In this document: piece by piece, positions 59,001 to 64,000 of the stretch | Layout: every line of letters begins with the position of its first letter | Position numbering within the stretch: position 1 is the stretch's first letter | Assembly: GCA_003254905.1 (NCBI GenBank) | Contig: QANU01066119.1 | Coordinates: 709,142-773,141, forward strand | Direction: 5' to 3' | DNA: 64,000 bases | From: Nissolia schottii | Lineage: Eukaryota > Streptophyta > Magnoliopsida > Fabales > Fabaceae | The notes under the pieces: generated by a model | The model's input: the letters and a program-made list of their open reading frames with translations, nothing else | The model's database searches: none | Told to the model about the DNA's origin: nothing | Translations under genes and position numbers: made by a program

Positions 59001-60263
59001 GACCAGCATACTAAGGTCAAAGATCTTCTTAAAGCCATTTATGATCAGTTTGTTACGTCTGAGAAGGCGTTTGCTAGCACCCTAGTTATACAGTTCTCAT
59101 CCCTAAAGGTCACTGGGATAAGAGGAGTGTGTGATCACATCATGCGCATGAGGGATATAGCGGCTCAGCTAAAAGCCTTGGAAGTTACCATGTTAGATTC
59201 TTTTCTGGTTCACTACATTTTGTGTTCTCTGCCACATCAATATAGCCCTTTCAAAATATCTTATAACACGCATAAAGAAAAATGGTCAATTAACGAACTA
59301 TTGACTATGTGTGTTCAAGAAGAGGAAAGGTTAATGATGAAGGAGAGCGAAAGACTGAACTTGACTTTTGACGGAAAGAAAAAGAAGGATCATGCCAAAA
59401 ATAAGGGCAATATTCCTCCTCAATCAGCCATAAAGAAAGAGTCAAAGTGTTTCTTTTACAAGAAGAAGGGACACATGAAGAAAGATTGCATGAAGTTTAA
59501 GAACTGGTTTGATAAGAAAGGTACTCCATTTGCTTTTGTTTGTTATGAATCTAATATGGTTAGTATTAATCATAACACATGGTGGATTGATTCTGGTTCT
59601 ACAATCCATGATTCTAATACACTGCAGGTTATGGAAAGCCTCAGGAGGCCAGTGGGAATTGAACAATACATCTATTCAGGCAGGAAGATGAGTTCACATG
59701 TGGAAGGCATTGGAACTTGCAATTTGGTTTTAAGTAGCGGTTTCGTTTTGCATTTAGAAAAGACATTTTATGTTCCAAGTTTTTCTAAGAATTTGATTTC
59801 TGTATCGAGACTTGCGCCATTTGGTTTTTCCTGTAATTTTTCAGATTCTGGTTTTACTTTAATTAATAAATCTGGAATTATTGGTTCTGGTGCGTTACTC
59901 GATAGTCTTTACTATATTGAATTGCAAAATGATGCTACTTATAATGCTATGCATGTTACCACCGGGGTTAAACGATGTGTTGTGAATGAGGAATCCTCTA
60001 TGTCGTGGCACCGTAGATTAGGACACATCTCTATCGAGAGAATTAAGAGATTGGTAAATGAAGGAGTACTTAGTACTTTAGATTTTGCTGATTTTGAGAC
60101 TTGTGTGGATTGCATTAAGGGTAAGCAAACCAACAAGTCTAAAAAGGGTGCAAAGAGGAGCTCAAACCTGTTAGAAATCATACATACATATATTTGTTGT
60201 CCAGATATGGATGCAAGTAATCCGAAATACTTCATCAGTTTTATAGACGATTATTCACGATAA
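59001..60263 (+). pseudogene. Copia gag, protease, integrase N-terminus
   Basis: The frame covers gag (LLKAIYDQFVTSEKAF, DSFLVHYILCSLPHQYSPFK, SINELLTMCVQEEERL), a zinc knuckle CFFYKKKGHMKKDC whose second cysteine is Tyr, a protease site (WWIDSGST) and the integrase HHCC region (WHRRLGH...CVDCIKGK). The first catalytic Asp of the integrase is replaced: the motif reads IIHTYICCP with Tyr where the family has Asp. The frame ends at a TAA after FIDDYSR. Both substitutions would be disabling independently of the stop. Confidence 0.85.
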
Positions 60264-60850
60264 ATGTATCTCTACTTACTTCGTTCTAAGGACGAAGCTT
60301 TGGACGCCTTTAAAATCTTTAAGGTAGAAGTGGAGAAACAATGTGGAAAACAAATCAAGATCGTTAGGTCTGATAGAGGTGGAGAGTACTATGGGAGATA
60401 CACAGAAAATGGACAAGCATCAGGTCCATTTGCGAAGTTTCTTCAGGAACATGGGATTGTTGCCCAATACACTATGCCTGGTTCTCCGGATCAGAATGGT
60501 GGGCAGAAAGAAGAAACCGAACTTTAATGGACATGGTAAGAAGTATGAGGAGTAATAGAAAACTTCCTCAATTCTTGTGGATTGAAGCACTAAAGACGGN
60601 CTATGCCTGGTTCTCCAGATCAGAATGGTGGGCAGAAAGAAGAAACCGAACTTTAATGGACATGGTAAGAAGTATGAGGAGTAATAGAAAACTTCCTCAA
60701 TTCTTGTGGATTGAAGCACTAAAGACGGCTATGTATATATTAAACTGAGTTCCAAGCAAGGCTGTCTCAAAGACACCTTTTGAGTTATTCAAAGGTTGGA
60801 AACCAAGTTTGCGGCATATACGCATTTGGGGATGCCCATCTGAAGTGAGA
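60264..60850 (+). pseudogene. Copia integrase core and C-terminus, frameshifted
   Basis: The frame resumes (LYLLRSKDEALDAFKIF, KIVRSDRGGEYYG, with the second catalytic Asp). It loses one base around the PDQNG motif, so the Glu-bearing helix continues in another frame (RRNRTLMDMVRSMRSNRKL). This stretch includes the 128-base direct duplication around the N at 60600. Confidence 0.8.
60472..60728 (+). repeat. 128-bp direct duplication split by an N
   Basis: 60472-60599 and 60601-60728 are identical except for one base (CTCCGGATC versus CTCCAGATC), with a single N between them. Both copies share the one-base integrase deletion. It is probably an unmerged contig overlap. Confidence 0.9.
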
Positions 60851-61087
60851 ATTTAATAGCCCACAAGAGAAGAAACTGGACACAAGGACTATTAGTGGCA
60901 TTTCATTGGATATGCTGAAAAGTCCAGGGGGTATAGATTTTATTGTCCATCACATAGCACTAGGATTGTGGAATCAAGAAATGCAAAATTTCTTGAGAAT
61001 GACTTGATCAGTGGGAGTGATCAATTTCAGGACATTGCTTCTGAAAAGGATCACTATGAAACTTAACCCTCTAGCTCAAGTGATAGA

Positions 61088-62296
61088 TTGGTTGTCATTT
61101 ACATCTCTCAAGTACAAATGAGTGTTAGACAACCAACGATTGAATATCCACAAATTGTTGAAAATGACTATATAGATCAAGTTATTGAACAACCTATTGA
61201 ACAACCGGTTGAGCAACAAAATCCTCAACAAAATGATGAGGTAACATTAAGAAGATCTACTAGAGTCAAAAGGTTAGCAATTCCTAGTGATTATGTAGTG
61301 TATCTGCAAGAATCGGACTACAACATTGGAGCCGCAAATGATCCTGAAACGTTTTCACAAGCCATAAGTTCTAAAGAATCAAACTTATGGTACAATGCCA
61401 TGAAAGATGAGATGGATTCTATGGCATCTAACCAAGTCTGGGATCTTGTTCAGTTACCTAGTGGTGTAAAAGCCATTGGATGTAGATGGGTTTTTAAATT
61501 AAAGAAAGACTCACAAGGTAACATTGAGAGACATAAGGCAAGACTTGTTGCCAAAGGATTCACTCAAAGAGAAGGAATCGATTACGCGGAGACTTTTTCT
61601 CCTGTATCTAAGAAAGATTCTTTCCTTGTAATTATGGTGTTAGTAGCTCATTTTGACCTTGAGTTACATCAAATGGATGTGAAAACGACATTCCTTAATG
61701 GTAATCTAGAGGAAGAGGTTTACATGAAACAGCCTGAAGGATTCTTCTCTAGCGATGGTGAGCACTTAGTTTGCAAGCTTAATAAATCCATCTATGGTTT
61801 GAAACAAGCCTCTTGCCAATGGTATCTAAAGTTTCATGATGTCATCACTTCATTTGGATTTGAAGAGAACATCATGGATCAATGTATATACCAAAGGGTC
61901 AGTGGGAGTAAAATTTGTTTTCTGGTCTTATACGTGGATGATATTTTGCTTGCGACTACTGATAAGGGTATGCTATATGAGGTGAAACAATTCCTCTCGA
62001 AGAACTTTAATATGAAGGATATGGGAGAGGCATCTTATGCCATTAGCATTAAGATCCATAGGGAAAGATCTAGAGGTCTTTTGGGTTTGTCTCAAGAAGC
62101 CTATATCAACAAAGTTTTAGAGAGATTTAACATGAAGGATTGTTCACCAAGTGCAGCTCCCATTGTGAAGGGCGACAAACTCGATTTGAGTCAGTGCCCG
62201 AGAAATGATTTTGAACGGGAACACATGAAGAATATTCCATATGCTTCAGTTGTTGGAACCTTATGTATACTCAGGTCTGTACCAAACCTGACATAG
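61088..62296 (+). pseudogene. Copia reverse transcriptase region
   Basis: 402 residues open. The first ~90 are the integrase-RT linker (Gln/Pro-rich, then RRSTRVKR). RT motifs follow in order: NQVWDLVQLPSGVKAIGCRW, HKARLVAKGFTQREGIDY, HQMDVKTTFLNGNLEEEVYM, KSIYGLKQASCQWY, LVLYVDDILLA and MGEASYAISIKI. The catalytic YVDD is intact, but the Asp-Val-Lys-Thr-Thr stretch has Thr where Ala is usual. It ends at a stop just before the RNase H frame. The best-preserved part of the element. Confidence 0.9.
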
Positions 62297-62367
62297 CATA
62301 TGCTGTTGGAGTTTTGGGAATATATCAGAGTAATTCAGGTGTTGACTACTGAAAAGCTGCAAAGAAG

Positions 62368-62910
62368 GTGATGAGATATATTCAAGGGACAAAGAACTAC
62401 ATGCTTATGTACAGACGAACTGATAATCTGGAAGTAATTGGCTACTTCGGTTCAGATTATGCTGGCTGTATTGATACCAGGAAATCAACATCTGGTTATG
62501 TTTTTATGCTAGCTAGTGGAGCTGTTTCTTGGAAAAGTGCAAAACAGACCTTGACTGCTACTTCCACTATGGAGGCTGAGTTCGTTTCTTGTTTTGAGGC
62601 TACCTCACATGGTGTATGGTTGAAGAGTATCATATCTGGGCTTAGAGTTGTAGATTCTATTTGTAAGCCATTGAAGTTGTACTGTGACAACTCTGCTGTC
62701 GTATTTATGGCTAAGAATAACAAGAGTGGAAGTCGAAGTAAGCACATCGACATTAAATATTTAGCCATAAGAGAACGTGTTAAAGAAAAGAAAGTGGTCA
62801 TTGAACATGTTAGCACTGATTTGATGATTGCCGATCCTTTAACCAAAGGCATGCCACCAAAGAATTTTAAGGATCATGTAGTACGAATGGGACTTGGTTC
62901 CACGATGTAA
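62368..62910 (+). pseudogene. Copia RNase H region
   Basis: 180 residues open: MRYIQGTKNYML, GYFGSDYAGC with the first acidic residue, STSGYVFMLASGAVSWKSAK, TMEAEFVSC with the Glu, LYCDNSAVV with the next Asp, and HIDIKYLAIRERV, ending in the family's short C-terminal tail. All catalytic acids are present. It is separated from the RT frame by two stops within about 70 bases. Confidence 0.9.
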
Positions 62911-64000
62911 TTTTCATTGTACATACATTTATTGTTTTCGATGAAACTTTTAATTCAATTTGATATTTTCTCATATACTTTGTGCACATTATTTATTTTT
63001 GGGAAAATACCACTTAAGACCTTGTTTGTCCTCAAACAAGAGGTAAATAGAATTATTTTACAAGAAGATCGATGCTTATGAACAATTAGTTATTGCAATG
63101 AATTGAAAAATTTCAGACAGTTCAAGCTTGAGACCTGTGAGTTTACATAGAGTAACCTTAACCATAATCAAATGCACAATCACTTGAATGCTATAAACAA
63201 ATCACACTATCCAATGTCTTAACCATCAAGGAAATTTTCTTTCTCGCACAATGGTCAGTGGACCAATTTTAATGTAAGTGTTTCGCTCATTGTCACCATT
63301 AAATCACCACAATTTAAATTTGTTACCTGTCTCACCATTCAATAGAATAGTATGGTCATGCAAGGATCACAGAAGGACTTTTAAGGGTTGTAATGAGGCT
63401 AGGCTACAAGGAAAATTGGTTTTTCTGGATATGCAAATATGAATCAAGAGAGCATTGAAACCAAACTCCTGTTGTCACCTGTTCTTAACATTTTCCCTTT
63501 TTCTCTTTTTCTTTTTCTCAATCCTTTTTCTTTTTCTCCTTTTTGTTTTTGTGATTGAGAATTTTCTTTTCTTTTCAGCCTTCTTACTTCTGTTCTTTTT
63601 GATTCAATTTTTGTTTGCTCCCACTTTTGCTCATCCTTATCTCCCCCTAACTTGGATCTTTGCACGTAATCCAATTTTGAATGCTCTCTTAATTTCATAT
63701 TTTAAGGGAGGTCATTGTCTTTCCTTTTAAGGCTCAGGGATTATGAAACAACCAAGAAATTTCTCATGTTAGGCTCAAATGGGGTACCAAAGGGTATTCC
63801 AAATCAAAGGTCGACTTTATTTGGCCAAGTGGGTTTATTTCTAATGAACAGAATGCCTTGATCATTTCCTATTATTTCCATACAATTATCAAAATTAGAG
63901 ACTCAAACAAATTCAATTGTGCAAAAGCAATGGTGATTTTCTCTTCTTACTTAGTGTTTAGGCTCACTCCCTCACTTGGGTCAGGTTTAAATTCCTTGAT
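62911..64000. other. Non-coding flank, maybe retroelement-derived
   Basis: No LTR start was recognised directly after the RNase H stop. A perfect small hairpin, CTTGTTTG TCCT CAAACAAG, lies at about 63023-63042. A pyrimidine tract (63480-63600) gives long T-rich frames. The phrase AGGCTCAAATGGGGTACCAAAGG near 63772 may belong to another retroelement's untranslated region, an unverified impression. No gene. Confidence 0.35.

Larger units (their letters stand above)
59001..62910 (+). mobile_element. Ty1/copia element, gag-pol remnant without LTRs
   Basis: A continuous series of copia domains in the order gag, protease, integrase, RT, RNase H. The 5' LTR and the gag start are missing; similarity starts abruptly near 59001. 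A stop after FIDDYSR, a one-base deletion in the integrase core, a stop near 60747, and two stops between the RT and RNase H frames inactivate it. No recognisable LTR follows directly. The domains are listed below. Confidence 0.85.

Noticed and set aside
63455..63730. 91-residue Phe/Leu-rich frame resembling a membrane protein
   Set aside because: Encoded by a pyrimidine tract; hydrophobicity is a by-product of T-rich codons.

Overview
The window is AT-rich nuclear DNA of a flowering plant, almost certainly a eudicot. The evidence is the spliced genes with GT-AG introns of plant size, the plant-type LTR retrotransposons, Mutator, CACTA and MITE families, an Au-type SINE, and a VAP27-type protein. 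I cannot fix the family or species. Four single N bases (32674, 43567, 44313, 60600) show that this is a draft assembly, and two of them bear on interpretation.

Only three host genes can be supported. (1) A six-exon plus-strand gene at 28999-31569 encodes a roughly 290-residue protein with an acidic/serine-rich basic N-terminal half, a ubiquitin-interacting-motif-like helix and a C-terminal EF-hand pair. (2) An eight-exon minus-strand gene at 37068-32918 encodes a 239-residue VAP27-type ER membrane tether with an MSP domain, a coiled coil and a C-terminal membrane anchor. (3) A minus-strand gene whose coding part is one exon (50506-49472) encodes a 344-residue, probably plastid-targeted, multi-pass membrane protein of unknown function. 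Genes 1 and 2 converge, with about 1.35 kb between their stop codons. There is no operon or functional cluster.

The rest is layered transposon DNA. 0-9.3 kb: a TIR element, a decayed Ty3/gypsy pol on the minus strand, LTR-like fragments with palindromic repeats, and a GC-rich LTR-like block. 9.3-24.2 kb: a Mutator-type MITE, a 2.0-kb solo LTR with target-site duplication, a Pack-MULE carrying a 3-ketoacyl-CoA synthase gene fragment, a CACTA terminus and inverted-repeat MITEs, one of them broken by a SINE. 24.2-28.7 kb: a non-coding LTR-retrotransposon-like unit with PBS and PPT that ends about 260 bp before the start codon of gene 1. 37.2-46 kb: a 5'-truncated Ty1/copia on the minus strand whose integrase is split by a 2.7-kb LTR with a clean 5-bp target duplication. 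46-54 kb: MITEs, including one nested in another, around gene 3. 55-63 kb: a frameshifted L1-type LINE followed by a decayed Ty1/copia whose RT and RNase H regions are still well preserved.

I found no convincing new enzymatic or defence system. The strongest observations are structural: the gene-capturing Pack-MULE, the datable nested insertions, the non-coding retroelement abutting gene 1, and two places where the assembly itself is doubtful.
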